The notes under the pieces are model-generated. The model was given only the letters and a program-made list of their open reading frames with translations, was not told where the DNA came from and made no database searches. Both the position numbers and the translations under genes were made by a program. This document shows positions 14,805 to 24,448 of a stretch of DNA of 34,054 nucleotides, one piece after another (positions within the stretch are counted from its first letter, which is position 1; the number at the start of each line of letters is the position of its first letter). Origin of the DNA: Ferruginibacter sp. (lineage in GTDB: Bacteria > Bacteroidota > Bacteroidia > Chitinophagales > Chitinophagaceae); the NCBI GenBank assembly GCA_014379625.1, contig JACMLJ010000081.1, positions 1-34,054 of the forward strand. The letters run 5' to 3'.

Positions 14805-17462
14805 TTACTGCCCGGCTCCCTGCATACCTTCCTGCATATTACCCTGTTCGCCCTTCATGTTTTTACGCTTGAGTAATGACACATCAAACTTTCCAAAGCG
14901 CCAGTTAAAATTCAACCTGAGTACCTGTGGATCCCTGCGGCGCGATGTTTCCTGGATAAAATAGATGGATTCGGTGTAGGTACTGTTCAGCCTGGTACGG
15001 AATATATCACTCATCTGCAGGGTTAATGATGCCGCATTATTTTTAAGAAAATCTTTTCGGATGGCGATATCAACGCCATATAAAGGTTTAATGAATCCCT
15101 GGGCAGAGGGTAAATTTCCACCTCCAAACATCATTCCACGGCCACCCCCGCCGCCGCCGCCACCGCCAGGTTGTACCAATGTTTTAGCCTGGTAATCGCC
15201 GCTTAACTGGATCGAATAATTTTTTGGTAATTTAAAACTGTTATTTATTTTTAGGAACCAGCTTACCTGGTTATTATCTACACCACCCGGAAGATTACCC
15301 GCTTTCAGCGTTACATTAAAAAGATTAACATTACTGGTCAGGTCCCACCATTTCGTAATTTTATTCCTGGATGTTAACTCCAGCCCGTATGTATAGCTTT
15401 GTGATGCATTGGCATAACTGGTAAATAGCACGGTATCGGGTTTGGCCGGTGCATTCGGATTTTTTTCAGGATATTGATAACGGGCTATCAGGTCGTTGGT
15501 ATTTTTAAAATAAATGGTAGAAAGCAGGTTATGTCCGTTGCCAAGCTGATTCTGATAGGATAGTTCAAGCAGGTTGGTAAACTCAGGCACAAGGTTCGGG
15601 TTACCTTTGCTAAGGTTGAGTGAATCTGTAAAGTCAATAAAAGGGATGAGTTGAAAGAAATTCGGACGGTTGATTTTCCTCGAATAATTCAGTTGCAAGT
15701 CCTGCTTATCGGTCAATTTATAAGTGGCGAATGCACTTGGAAAAATACTGAAAGGGAATTCATTCGAGAATTTTTGACTAGTGTTGATGAGGGTTCCGTC
15801 ATATTTTGAACTTTCAACCCTGAGTCCAAGCTGGTAGCTGAATTTTTTAAGTTGCTGCGCAAACGTTGCATAAGCGGCAATTACCCTGTCGGTAAATTTA
15901 TAACTGCTGTTCAATAAGGTAAGCGGAATGTTTTTTCCTGTTGACGGATCGCGGATAAAGTTATCGTTGAAACTATTATAATCTCTCAAAGCGATCCTGG
16001 CCCCCCCTTCTATTTTCATCGTAGCAGTAATGGGATCGGAATAATCTGTTTGAGCGGTGAAAAATTTCGTAGTTCCCCCACCCAATGAACTTTGGAAAAT
16101 GAAAGGTGTTTTTGGGTTGGCATCCGGATAGAAATATTGTGTGGAAATCTGATTGTCATTATCGTTTTTGCTGTAATTATAATTTATGTCTGCAGTGATT
16201 TCCTTATTGGCTTTTGCAAAATTGTGCTTAAAACTCAGGGTTGAACCGTAGTTGGTAAAATTAAATACACTGTTACTCCCGCGGTTGCCGTAGTCTGATA
16301 TGGTAGTGGCGGTATAAATGGTATCCCTGTTGATATTGATCAGATCGGTATTCTTAAATTGTCCCCTAACCACATTGCCCGCAATGCTGATCGTATTCCT
16401 GTTATCTAAAAAATAGTCTAACCCCATTCTTCCAAAGGCAAAAAATCCTTTTCCTACCGGACCATTGTCCTGCCTCAGGTGGGCCATCGCGTTATTAAAA
16501 AAATCTGTCCGGTCGGTACTAACCGTAGAAATACTTTTGCGAAACCCTCCCTGAACAGCGGCAAAAAAGTTTATTTTTTGTTGTTTGATATTGATATCGC
16601 CACCGGCACCCGGCCTGGCCCGGCTATCGATACTTGCCCGTACACTACCGTTGTAACCGGCCTTGCGGTTCTTTTTTAAAACAATATTCAAAATACCCGC
16701 GCCGCCGCCCGAGGCATCAAATTTTGCCGAAGGGTTGGTAATGATCTCTACAGTAGCGATTGCATCGGCTGGTATTTGTTCCAATGTCATTGTTGTTGGC
16801 CGGCCATCCACAAATATCTGGGGAGAAGCATTTCTCAGGGTAACATTACCGTCTATATCCACGTTTAAACTGGGAACGTTTTTCATTACATCCACAGCAG
16901 TACCGCCAACACTTGCCAGGTTCTTTTCCACATTAAAAATTTTCCGGTCAATGCTCATAGTCAATAAAGATTTGTCGGAAGTTACCGTTACACCTTCCAA
17001 TTGTAGCGCATCTGGCTGCATTTTAATATTTCCAAGGTCTTTATCAACAGCGCTCATCATGCTACTCATATCGCCCCCGGGTTTAGCGCCCGCCATATTC
17101 AACGCAAACATTGCTTTTTGTTCGATACTTTTAAAACCAATAGCTGTTATTACCAGTTTATAGGAAGCCATGATGGATAAATTCTCCAAACTGAATTCAC
17201 CTTTTTTGGTAGTGAGCATTCCGGATACAATCACATCTTTCCTTTTTTTGGTAACGGAATCAAACCTATTCTGCACCAACTGCACGGAAGCCGCACCAAT
17301 CGGTTTATTAGTAGCTGAATCAATTACTTTACCATAGAAATGACCCATATTCATATTTTGTCCCCCAACTCTGCCGCCTCCGCCACCGGGCATTTGGGCC
17401 GATAAATTAATGGTTGAAAATAGTAGAAAAAAGGATAAAGCAGTGCTGGTAATTGTTTTCAT
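14805..17462 (-). CDS. Outer-membrane beta-barrel receptor (TonB-dependent-receptor-like)
   Basis: 885 residues. A signal peptide ends near SAQ (21-23). A Gly/Met-rich linker follows, then a carboxypeptidase-regulatory-like domain (about 43-120: FYGKVIDSATNKPIGAASV, LVITAIGF), a plug domain with VFVDGRP-type sequence (FVDGRPTTM) and IVLKKN, and a long beta barrel. This matches the Bacteroidota outer-membrane beta-barrel family related to TonB-dependent receptors. A poly-glycine run lies in the last quarter, and the C-terminal barrel strand (FDVSLLKRKN) is followed by a polar Met/Gln/Gly tail. No SusD-like partner is adjacent, so a glycan-uptake role is not indicated. Substrate unknown. Confidence 0.87.
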   Translation of the reverse strand: MKTITSTALSFFLLFSTINLSAQMPGGGGGRVGGQNMNMGHFYGKVIDSATNKPIGAASVQLVQNRFDSVTKKRKDVIVSGMLTTKKGEFSLENLSIMASYKLVITAIGFKSIEQKAMFALNMAGAKPGGDMSSMMSAVDKDLGNIKMQPDALQLEGVTVTSDKSLLTMSIDRKIFNVEKNLASVGGTAVDVMKNVPSLNVDIDGNVTLRNASPQIFVDGRPTTMTLEQIPADAIATVEIITNPSAKFDASGGGAGILNIVLKKNRKAGYNGSVRASIDSRARPGAGGDINIKQQKINFFAAVQGGFRKSISTVSTDRTDFFNNAMAHLRQDNGPVGKGFFAFGRMGLDYFLDNRNTISIAGNVVRGQFKNTDLININRDTIYTATTISDYGNRGSNSVFNFTNYGSTLSFKHNFAKANKEITADINYNYSKNDNDNQISTQYFYPDANPKTPFIFQSSLGGGTTKFFTAQTDYSDPITATMKIEGGARIALRDYNSFNDNFIRDPSTGKNIPLTLLNSSYKFTDRVIAAYATFAQQLKKFSYQLGLRVESSKYDGTLINTSQKFSNEFPFSIFPSAFATYKLTDKQDLQLNYSRKINRPNFFQLIPFIDFTDSLNLSKGNPNLVPEFTNLLELSYQNQLGNGHNLLSTIYFKNTNDLIARYQYPEKNPNAPAKPDTVLFTSYANASQSYTYGLELTSRNKITKWWDLTSNVNLFNVTLKAGNLPGGVDNNQVSWFLKINNSFKLPKNYSIQLSGDYQAKTLVQPGGGGGGGGGRGMMFGGGNLPSAQGFIKPLYGVDIAIRKDFLKNNAASLTLQMSDIFRTRLNSTYTESIYFIQETSRRRDPQVLRLNFNWRFGKFDVSLLKRKNMKGEQGNMQEGMQGAGQ
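15141..15167 (-). repeat. GGC/GGT trinucleotide run coding for poly-glycine
   Basis: On the + strand this is a run of GCC, ACC and CCG triplets, which codes on the - strand for a run of nine or so glycines inside the receptor barrel. Triplet runs like this can change length without shifting the frame. Confidence 0.6.
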
Positions 17463-17516
17463 GTAAAATTTTTTTTGGTCCTCGAGCCTGTATAACTAAA
17501 GTTCTTATTTTATGTT

Positions 17517-17534
17517 TATCCGGTATGCCGGATA
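17517..17534. promoter_or_regulatory. Short perfect dyad upstream of the outer-membrane receptor
   Basis: TATCCGG, TATG, CCGGATA: a 7-base inverted repeat with a 4-base loop, 55 bases upstream of the receptor start. It could be an operator or a structured leader. No T run follows, so it is not an evident terminator. Confidence 0.35.
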
Positions 17535-17589
17535 TTTGATGAACGGTAGCATAGCGTTGGGGACAGATATATATATTAAATATACGTGA

Positions 17590-18198
17590 TTATTTTGTAA
17601 AAAATGCTGCCAAAACCTGTACAACGCCGATAAGCAGTCCAAATACACCCCCGATAACCTCTAAAAACTTAAATTCTTTTTTTGTTATCTGGTTTAAAAT
17701 ATCTTCTAATTTGTGGGAAGAAAAGCCCGCAACCTTTTCCGTTACGATCTTTTCAAAGTCCAGGTCTTGCTGAAGTTTATTCATATAACTTTTCATCAGG
17801 ATAGGGAAAAGTGATTCCAGTTCCTCTAAAAAAGCATCTTTCAACTGAACAATGGTCTTTTCTCCCATCATCATTGATAACATCGGAAAAACATCTTTTA
17901 ATTTATTCCTTAAGAAATTGTCAATATGTCCTTCGATATCCGGTCTTAACTTTTTTAAATTTTCAGGGTTGGTTACTTTTTCTTCTATTTCATCAAATGA
18001 AAGCAACTCCCTGCTCACTACCTGTCCAAGTTTTTCTGCGATCAACCGATGATTTTTAGGGAATATTCCCTGTATGGTCAATCCCAGGAAACGGATAGGT
18101 TTCCGGGGATGAAAAAGCATTTTTATAGCGATCCACGTGGTCACCCAACCCGTAAATGCAGAAAGCAAAATGGTAATAATAGATCCGGTAATATGCAT
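17590..18198 (-). CDS. DUF445 family membrane protein
   Basis: 202 residues. An N-terminal hydrophobic helix with the family signature GWVTTWIAIKMLFHPRKP (17-34) is followed by FPKNHRLIAEKLGQVVSREL. A mainly helical charged middle and a C-terminal hydrophobic helix (about 183-200, FGLLIGVVQVLAAFF) complete it. This is the short DUF445 form. It is probably an inner-membrane protein with both ends anchored; biochemical function unknown. It is transcribed away from tRNA-His, with about 100 bases between their starts. Confidence 0.85.
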   Translation of the reverse strand: MHITGSIITILLSAFTGWVTTWIAIKMLFHPRKPIRFLGLTIQGIFPKNHRLIAEKLGQVVSRELLSFDEIEEKVTNPENLKKLRPDIEGHIDNFLRNKLKDVFPMLSMMMGEKTIVQLKDAFLEELESLFPILMKSYMNKLQQDLDFEKIVTEKVAGFSSHKLEDILNQITKKEFKFLEVIGGVFGLLIGVVQVLAAFFTK

Positions 18199-18248
18199 AT
18201 TTTATTTTGGGATGCAAAGAAAGGCGAAAAAAAGTATTTAAAATGTAA

Positions 18249-18280
18249 TTTTGTACAGGAATTGTTTTTTGCTATTTTTG
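18249..18280 (+). promoter_or_regulatory. Bacteroidota-type promoter for tRNA-His
   Basis: TTTTG at 18249-18253, 19 bases, then TATTTTTG at 18273-18280, a full match to TAnnTTTG. The tRNA begins about 17 bases further on. The same arrangement precedes tRNA-Arg. Confidence 0.8.
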
Positions 18281-18297
18281 CCATCCTGTAAAAAATG

Positions 18298-18374
18298 GTA
18301 GTCGTAGCTCAGTTGGTTAGAGCATCAGATTGTGATTCTGAGGGTCGGGGGTTCGAGCCCCCTCGATTACCCCA
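18298..18374 (+). tRNA. tRNA-His (GTG)
   Basis: 77 bases including an encoded CCA. Stems: acceptor GTAGTCG/CGATTAC, D stem GCTC/GAGC with a normal GG-containing loop, anticodon stem TCAGA/TCTGA with loop TTGTGAT (anticodon GTG at 18332-18334), and T stem GGGGG/CCCCT with loop TTCGAGC. A G at 18297 can be the extra G-1 that marks tRNA-His, opposite the C discriminator at 18371. Confidence 0.96.
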
Positions 18375-18407
18375 AAAAGGGTTCTGCATTTTGCAGAACC
18401 CTTTTTT
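18374..18407 (+). terminator. Intrinsic terminator of tRNA-His
   Basis: AAAAAGGGTTCTGCA pairs perfectly with TGCAGAACCCTTTTT over 15 positions with a 3-base loop and ends in a run of T. The hairpin starts on the last base of the tRNA CCA. Confidence 0.93.
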
Positions 18408-18728
18408 AATTATCTATTATTGTTGTTAGTAAACAATTACCAACGTTGGCCATAGGTAAGGGGACATTAAATTTACTTTGGATGAAATAAATTTCCTTGC
18501 CAGTTTTTAAGTATGATCTTGTTTAATTGCAATTGCTCACCTATGTTTTTCATTTATTCGATGTAGTAAAGTATATTTAAGGTCATGCTATTTTGCCCCA
18601 TCAATGCTTTCGGAAATCTGCCATTTATCATTTTTTAGGAAAACATTAGTCTTAAAGCATGGTTAATCCAATAAATAATATGATTTTTCCGTTAATTTTA
18701 CTTTATGCTAAAAATTCAGCAAATCATT
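18408..18728. other. Intergenic region upstream of the S41 protease
   Basis: 321 A+T-rich bases between the tRNA-His terminator and the protease. Near matches to the -7 element (TTACTTTG near 18472, TATTTTG near 18590) each miss the consensus, so I assign no promoter. No open frame of note. Confidence 0.4.
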
Positions 18729-20942
18729 ATGAGCAAAAAATTTTTTCCGGTATTCCTGGTACTGTCGGGCACAATTCTTTTTTTAGCTTTCCAAACACAG
18801 GGAAGAGCGGATGATAATCCTAAATCGAAGAATGAAAAAATCTTACAAAATGTTGGGATATTGTTGGAGGAAGGGCACTTTAGTCCCAAACTGATCGATG
18901 ATGGATTTTCTAAACTGGTACTAAACCGGTTTATCGCTGATTTAGATGATGATAAAACCATATTCCTGCAAAGCGATATTGACAGTTTTAAAAGATTCGA
19001 TACAAAAATTGATAATGAAATTCATGGTGAAAAACTGGAATCCTTTTATACGATTAGTGAATCATATACACGCCGCTTAAATGAGGCTTCAACTTACTAC
19101 AAGGCAATTTTAAGTAAGCCTTTTGATTTTAGCAGGGATGAAAATATTGTATTAGACGGAGAAAAGGCCGCTTACCCAGTTACCGATGATGAAAGAAAAG
19201 AAGTTTGGCGCAAACGCTTAAAGTACCTGGTGCTTACGAAGTATTCGGACATGATTGACGACAGGGAAAAAAACAAAACTAAAGTAAACATCGTAGCAGT
19301 TACTGACACTGGCGTCAACAAGAAAGATAAAGAAAAATTCGTCTATAAGGCAGATAGTACCCTTGAGCGGGAAGCAAGGGATCAGGTCCGTAAACAGATT
19401 GAACGCTATTTTACAACTTTAAAAAATCACAATACTACCGATGAGTTGTTCAGTTCATTTGTAAATGCTGTTACGGGTAGCATGGATCCGCATTCTAATT
19501 ATTTTGCTCCTGTAGACAGCAGGGGCTTTACCGAAATGATGAGTGGCAAGTTTTATGGTATTGGGGCACAGTTAAGGGAAGACCAGAGTAAAATAAAAAT
19601 TGCAAGTTTGGTGACAGGCGGCCCGGCATGGAAGAGTGGTGAACTCGGAGTAGATGATGAGATCATTAAAATTGGCCAGGGAACCGCAGAACCTGTTGAT
19701 GTTACGGGTTATGCTGTTAGTGATGCAGTTAAACTGATACGTGGTGCAGAAAAGGGAACCGAAGTAAGGATCACCGTAAGGAAGCCTGGTGGAAATTTAA
19801 AGATTATCATACTAAAAAGAGATGAAATTAAATTGGATGATACTTTTGCTAAAAGCGCGGTCATTAAGGGTGAGCATAAGATCGGGTATATTTACCTCCC
19901 TGAATTTTATATGGATTTTGAAGATCCAAAAGGTGCAAGATGTTCAGATGATGTAGCGAGAGAAGTTGAAAAACTTAAAGCAGAAAATGTGGAAGGAATT
20001 GTAATTGATCTTCGTGGTAATGGCGGGGGATCGCTCCCTGAAGTGGTAAAAATGGCTGGTCTTTTTATTGAAGACGGTCCGATTTGCCAGGTAAAAGGCA
20101 GGGACGAGAAGCAACCTTACCAGTGGAAAGACAGGGATAAAACAGTATTGTATGATGGGCCTTTAACGGTAATGGTAGACGAGTTCAGCGCGTCAGCATC
20201 CGAGATATTTGCCGCAGCCATTCAGGATTATAAACGCGGAATTATTGTGGGCAGTACATCCACTTATGGTAAAGGCACAGTTCAGCGAACTATTCCCATA
20301 ACCCCCGAAAGCGATAATGTTTTGTTTAATAAAAAAGGGGAAGATCTTGGTACAGTTAAACTGACGCTTCAAAAGTTTTACCGTATTAATGGCGGAGCTA
20401 CCCAGTTAAGGGGAGTGGTACCGGATGTAGTTATTCCAGACAGAATGGAACTGGCAAAATCACGTGAAAAAGATAATCCTACTTCATTGAGTTGGGATGA
20501 AATCGCCAGGGTCGATTATAAGCGCTGGACAAGCACTTATAGTACGGATTTAGTAGCAATTGCAGCCACTGAGCAGGTAAAAACCAATACCACTTTCAAA
20601 AAAATGAGGGATAAAATTGATTCAATTGATAAAGAAAACGACCGGGCCTACTCATTAAATATTGTAAAATACCAGCTAGCTCAAAAACAATTAAAAACAA
20701 GGTACAAACAATTGGATGATCTGTTGAAATTGTCAAATCAGCTAAACGTAAAGAATATCGAAGCAGACAATGCAAAGCTTACCGCGGATAAAGAAAAGGC
20801 AGAGAAGAATAAAAGGTTTTTAAATACATTAAAAGATGATATTTATGTAGACGAAGCGGTAAAAGTCACCAATAAAATGATTACGCAAAGTAATATAGCT
20901 TTAAATCATGGCCCGTTGGTTGTGCCGGCAAATAAAAATTAG
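18729..20942 (+). CDS. prc: Carboxy-terminal processing peptidase (Prc/Tsp-like, S41)
   Basis: 737 residues from the ATG at 18729, which directly starts a signal peptide (SKKFFPVFLVLSGTILFLAF); an in-frame ATG at 18705 would add eight polar residues before it. In order: a helical N-terminal domain, a PDZ domain (about 275-360), the S41 core with IVIDLRGNGGGSLPEVV, nucleophile Ser489 in SASASEIFAAA and Lys515 in YGKGTVQ, then a charged coiled C-terminal domain as in E. coli Prc (682 residues). It acts in the periplasm, degrading or trimming proteins from their C-terminus. It is a single gene with its own terminator. Numbers count from 18729. Confidence 0.93.
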   Translation: MSKKFFPVFLVLSGTILFLAFQTQGRADDNPKSKNEKILQNVGILLEEGHFSPKLIDDGFSKLVLNRFIADLDDDKTIFLQSDIDSFKRFDTKIDNEIHGEKLESFYTISESYTRRLNEASTYYKAILSKPFDFSRDENIVLDGEKAAYPVTDDERKEVWRKRLKYLVLTKYSDMIDDREKNKTKVNIVAVTDTGVNKKDKEKFVYKADSTLEREARDQVRKQIERYFTTLKNHNTTDELFSSFVNAVTGSMDPHSNYFAPVDSRGFTEMMSGKFYGIGAQLREDQSKIKIASLVTGGPAWKSGELGVDDEIIKIGQGTAEPVDVTGYAVSDAVKLIRGAEKGTEVRITVRKPGGNLKIIILKRDEIKLDDTFAKSAVIKGEHKIGYIYLPEFYMDFEDPKGARCSDDVAREVEKLKAENVEGIVIDLRGNGGGSLPEVVKMAGLFIEDGPICQVKGRDEKQPYQWKDRDKTVLYDGPLTVMVDEFSASASEIFAAAIQDYKRGIIVGSTSTYGKGTVQRTIPITPESDNVLFNKKGEDLGTVKLTLQKFYRINGGATQLRGVVPDVVIPDRMELAKSREKDNPTSLSWDEIARVDYKRWTSTYSTDLVAIAATEQVKTNTTFKKMRDKIDSIDKENDRAYSLNIVKYQLAQKQLKTRYKQLDDLLKLSNQLNVKNIEADNAKLTADKEKAEKNKRFLNTLKDDIYVDEAVKVTNKMITQSNIALNHGPLVVPANKN

Positions 20943-20975
20943 TTCCGCTTTCAAAAAAAAAAGTCTATTTATTAT

Positions 20976-21010
20976 AATCCCACACTGTTATACGGCTGTG
21001 GGATTTTTTT
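20976..21010 (+). terminator. Intrinsic terminator of the S41 protease gene
   Basis: AATCCCACA pairs with TGTGGGATT around a 12-base loop and is followed by a T run. It lies 34 bases after the stop codon, between two convergent genes. Confidence 0.88.
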
Positions 21011-21087
21011 ATTGAGGAACAAACTGTGGTAGAAGTTCTGACGCATTTACCTTATAAGCAAAGTTGATTTGCTGGCCTGGCTGAGGG

Positions 21088-23667
21088 TCAAATCGTAGTA
21101 GCATCCTGGTGCTTACTATATTTCCTTTTACTAATTAATTTCAGCAATTCGATGCACGTGATGCAACCCAGAACGACAAGCAGGATAACCCCCATAACAT
21201 GCCAATCCAGCGGGGCTGTTTTAAAAATTATCTGCAAAAACGGTACATATACTATCAGCAATTGGAGTACAACTGTCAGGATGATTGCGCCCCACATGCC
21301 GCGGTTAGCAAATATCCCCGCAGAAAACATTGAGTGGTAAACAGAACGAACAGAAAGGGCATTACCCAATTGTACAAAACACAGTGTAGTGAATACCGCT
21401 GTTTGCTGTGTTTTTACATCATAAGCCTGGTTCATAGTCCACCATTGAATAAAGATGGCTGCTATGGTCATTAAGGACCCGGTCATCAGTATCCTTGAGA
21501 TCAATCCCCCGGCGAACAAATTCTCCTTGGGGGGGCGTGGCGGGCGGTCCATGATATCTCTCTCAGCCGGCTCTGCTACAAGGGCAAGTCCGGGCAGCCC
21601 GTCTGTTACGAGGTTGATCCAGAGAATATGGATGGGAAGCAAAGGGATGGCTAATCCAAGCAGGGGTGCTAAGAAAACAGTCAGTATTTCGCCAAGGTTG
21701 CAGGAAAGTACATACAGTATGAATTTCCTTATATTTTCGTAAATTCTCCTGCCTTCGCGTACTGCTTTTACGATGGTGGCGAAATTATCATCCAGCAAAA
21801 TCATATCTGCCGATTCTTTCGATACATCTGTGCCCGTTATTCCCATTGCTACACCAATATCCGCCTGTTTTAATGACGGGGCATCATTCACGCCATCTCC
21901 TGTCATGGCTACAAATTCTCCATTAGCTTGCAAAGCTTTTACAATATTTAATTTTTGTTCCGGTGATACGCGTGCATATACACTTGTGATTTTCACTTCA
22001 CTACTGAAAGCCTCTTTTGACAACTTATCAAGATCAGCTCCTGTCTTTACTCCCTTATGTCCTGTTTCAATCATCCCCAAACGTTCGGCAATAGCCGTAG
22101 CCGTAAGTGGTTGATCTCCGGTTATCATTACCGATTTGATTCCTGCTGTTTTGCATTCCCTGATCGCTGCTATCACTTCTTCTCTTGGTGGGTCTATCAT
22201 TGCCGTCATTCCCAGGAAATCAAGGTCGTTTTCTATACTTATTTTTATTTCACCAGGGTCTTTGTCAAAGATTTTATAGGCAAAAAATAATACCCTTAAG
22301 CCATCTGCAGCCCATTCCCGGTTTTTATCAAGCCATCCCGGAACCTGTTCTTTAAAGTTTGGCGATAATACTTCTGTTACTTTTATAGGAGCGCCCTTCA
22401 CAAATAATATCCATTTGTCGCCGTGTTTATGAAAAGTACTCATGCGCATCCTCTCTGAATCAAATGGCAGTTTCGACAAAAGCGGAAATTGGTCATCAGC
22501 ACCCTCTTTTGAATGCCCGCTTTCCAAAGCATGGTTCACCAACGCGGTTTCTGTGGAGTCTCCCAGCAATCCATCTTCGGAAAACCGTACTTCATTATTT
22601 AAGATCATGGCATGTCGCAATAATTCCTCTTTGTCGGGTTCTGCCTGCATCTTTTCCACCGTCATTATGTTTTGCGTAAGCGTACCTGTTTTATCGCTGC
22701 AGATATAGGTAACAGAGCCTAATGTTTCCACGGCAGGCAACTTTCGCATCAGGGCTTTTTGTTTAACCATTCTGCGGGCACCCTGGGCAAGGGCGATGGT
22801 GATCACTGCGGGAAGCGCTTCCGGCAATGCGGCAACTGCTAAAGAAAGTGCCGTAAGAAACATCTGGAAAGGCGCCATACCCTGCCACAATCCAATACCA
22901 AACACTACAAGGCAGATCAGTATAACTATAACGGCTAATTGCTTGCTGAAAACGCCCAGGCGTTTTTGAAGCGGTGTTTTTTGAGATCCCACTTCCAGCA
23001 AACCCGCAATTTTCCCTATTTCGGTGTTCATGCCGATAGTGATTACTACTGCTTTTGCCGAGCCATTACTAACAATGGTTCCTTTGAAAACAGTATTATG
23101 CTGATCTCCCGGAACCAGGTTTTGTTCACTAATTGCATCCGTTTTCTTTTCAATGGAATGGCTTTCTCCTGTCAGGGATGCTTCATCTGTTTTAAGAGAA
23201 CTCACTTCAATCAACCTCGCATCAGCAGGAACAATATCACCGGCTTCTAATAAGATAATATCACCCGGTACAAGCATGCCTGCTTCAATTTTAGCGGGAT
23301 TATTATTGCGTACTACGAGGGCATATTGGGCAGTCATTTTTTGCAGCATCCTGACCGATTTTTCCGCATTGTACTCCTGTGAATAACCCATCCAGGCGTT
23401 TCCAATAATGATGGCAAGTATAACATAAGCATCGGTATGTTCGCCTACCACAAAGGAAATCACAGCGGCAATAACCAGGATAATGATCATTACATCAGTA
23501 AACTGTGCAATAAGGATAGATAATTTGCTTTTTTGTTTGCCTTCCTTTAAAGCATTCTCTCCAAATTCTTTTTGCAACAATGGCACAACTGCTTTGTCCA
23601 AACCAGATGGGGATGTTTTAAGTTGAGTTAAGACCTCTTCTTTGGTGAACTGGTAGAATGCTTTCAT
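21088..23667 (-). CDS. Calcium-transporting P-type ATPase (P2 type)
   Basis: 859 residues. A cation-ATPase N-terminal domain (1-50) is followed by the actuator TGES (166-169), transmembrane helix 4 with PEALP (282-286, Glu283 as ion ligand), the phosphorylated Asp325 in DKTGTLT, TGDGVNDAPSLKQADIGVAMG as hinge, and helices 5-6 with SCNLGEIL and NLVTDGLPGLAL. Together with Glu283, the Asn and Glu of helix 5 and the Asn, Thr and Asp of helix 6 fit a SERCA/PMCA-like Ca2+ site. PEALP replaces the commoner PEGLP. It is likely a Ca2+ exporter; another divalent ion such as Mn2+ is possible. Its start is separated from the upstream gene by a terminator. Confidence 0.88.
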   Translation of the reverse strand: MKAFYQFTKEEVLTQLKTSPSGLDKAVVPLLQKEFGENALKEGKQKSKLSILIAQFTDVMIIILVIAAVISFVVGEHTDAYVILAIIIGNAWMGYSQEYNAEKSVRMLQKMTAQYALVVRNNNPAKIEAGMLVPGDIILLEAGDIVPADARLIEVSSLKTDEASLTGESHSIEKKTDAISEQNLVPGDQHNTVFKGTIVSNGSAKAVVITIGMNTEIGKIAGLLEVGSQKTPLQKRLGVFSKQLAVIVILICLVVFGIGLWQGMAPFQMFLTALSLAVAALPEALPAVITIALAQGARRMVKQKALMRKLPAVETLGSVTYICSDKTGTLTQNIMTVEKMQAEPDKEELLRHAMILNNEVRFSEDGLLGDSTETALVNHALESGHSKEGADDQFPLLSKLPFDSERMRMSTFHKHGDKWILFVKGAPIKVTEVLSPNFKEQVPGWLDKNREWAADGLRVLFFAYKIFDKDPGEIKISIENDLDFLGMTAMIDPPREEVIAAIRECKTAGIKSVMITGDQPLTATAIAERLGMIETGHKGVKTGADLDKLSKEAFSSEVKITSVYARVSPEQKLNIVKALQANGEFVAMTGDGVNDAPSLKQADIGVAMGITGTDVSKESADMILLDDNFATIVKAVREGRRIYENIRKFILYVLSCNLGEILTVFLAPLLGLAIPLLPIHILWINLVTDGLPGLALVAEPAERDIMDRPPRPPKENLFAGGLISRILMTGSLMTIAAIFIQWWTMNQAYDVKTQQTAVFTTLCFVQLGNALSVRSVYHSMFSAGIFANRGMWGAIILTVVLQLLIVYVPFLQIIFKTAPLDWHVMGVILLVVLGCITCIELLKLISKRKYSKHQDATTI

Positions 23668-23709
23668 TGATTTATATATAGCTTAAAGATAGTCTATGTC
23701 AGGCTCAAC

Positions 23710-23743
23710 AAAAAATCCCGCTGTTTTACACAGTGGGATTTTT
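23710..23743 (-). terminator. Intrinsic terminator after the DinB-like gene
   Basis: AAAAATCCCGCTGT pairs with ACAGTGGGATTTTT (14 positions, one G-T) around a 5-base loop; six T follow on the - strand. It stops transcription of the DinB-like gene before the P-type ATPase and may act in both directions. Confidence 0.88.
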
Positions 23744-23888
23744 AATATGCAAACAAGGATCATTAAATAAATACTATAAAGCAAAATATGGACAATATTA
23801 GCAATTCTTCAACTGCTTTTCAGGTTTAGGCATTGTTTGATGCGATGAGACCTGGGAGGGTTAGCCAAAGCTGTTATTTAATTGGGGA

Positions 23889-24398
23889 TTATAAATATCG
23901 TTCTTCTACAATTCTTTTATGATGATTGAAGTGGCCCACCAGTATAAATCCTAGTTGGTTAACTGAAAAAGTATTAAAATTTGCTGTGCCTGTTTTGGCA
24001 AGCATTCCGGGAGTGAAACTGTCAAAAAGGAAAAGGCTGGATCGCCGCACGGCAACAAATTCTGCAGTTAAACTTTCCCAGGTCCTGTTATTGGCGATTG
24101 ACGCTGCTGCATAATCATTTTCATCAAAGCCGGGAAGGGAAGAAGCCTCATCTCTGGCAAAACATAAGGCACGGTAGGTCAATATCCGTTCTGTATCAGT
24201 GATATGCTGCAGTAATTCCCTCAAAGTCCATTTTCCTGGTGCATACGCATAAAGTGATTTCTCCTCCGAAATGGAAGGCAGAAAATCTTTTATTACCTGC
24301 GATTGGTTAGTGAATGCAACGGGCAGTTCCTTTTCTTTTACCTGGTCGATGTATAACTGGAAATAGCCCGGATGGCTGGTGGGGGATGATTTTGACAT
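23889..24398 (-). CDS. DinB-like family protein (putative metal-dependent)
   Basis: 169 residues from the ATG at 24398 (MSKSSPTSHPGYFQLYIDQV). The frame stays open upstream to 24503, but those 35 residues (rich in Gln, Asn, Ile) merely translate a heptad repeat and are not part of the family. A four-helix DinB/YfiT-type bundle is suggested by KWTLRELLQHITDTERI and the C-terminal GHFNHHKRIVEERYL; His65, His156 and His160 are the likely metal ligands. Such proteins include bacillithiol- or mycothiol-type transferases and many of unknown role. Monocistronic, with its own terminator. Confidence 0.85.
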   Translation of the reverse strand: MSKSSPTSHPGYFQLYIDQVKEKELPVAFTNQSQVIKDFLPSISEEKSLYAYAPGKWTLRELLQHITDTERILTYRALCFARDEASSLPGFDENDYAAASIANNRTWESLTAEFVAVRRSSLFLFDSFTPGMLAKTGTANFNTFSVNQLGFILVGHFNHHKRIVEERYL

Positions 24399-24448
24399 AT
24401 CGTATTGCAGTATTAGGTTAAGAGAATAGTGCCGGTTAACTTGTTGGT

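Noticed and set aside
16663..17163. Open frame of 166 codons opposite the outer-membrane receptor
   Set aside because: It is the antisense of the conserved plug domain, has no family-like sequence and no start context; long antisense frames are common in such genes.
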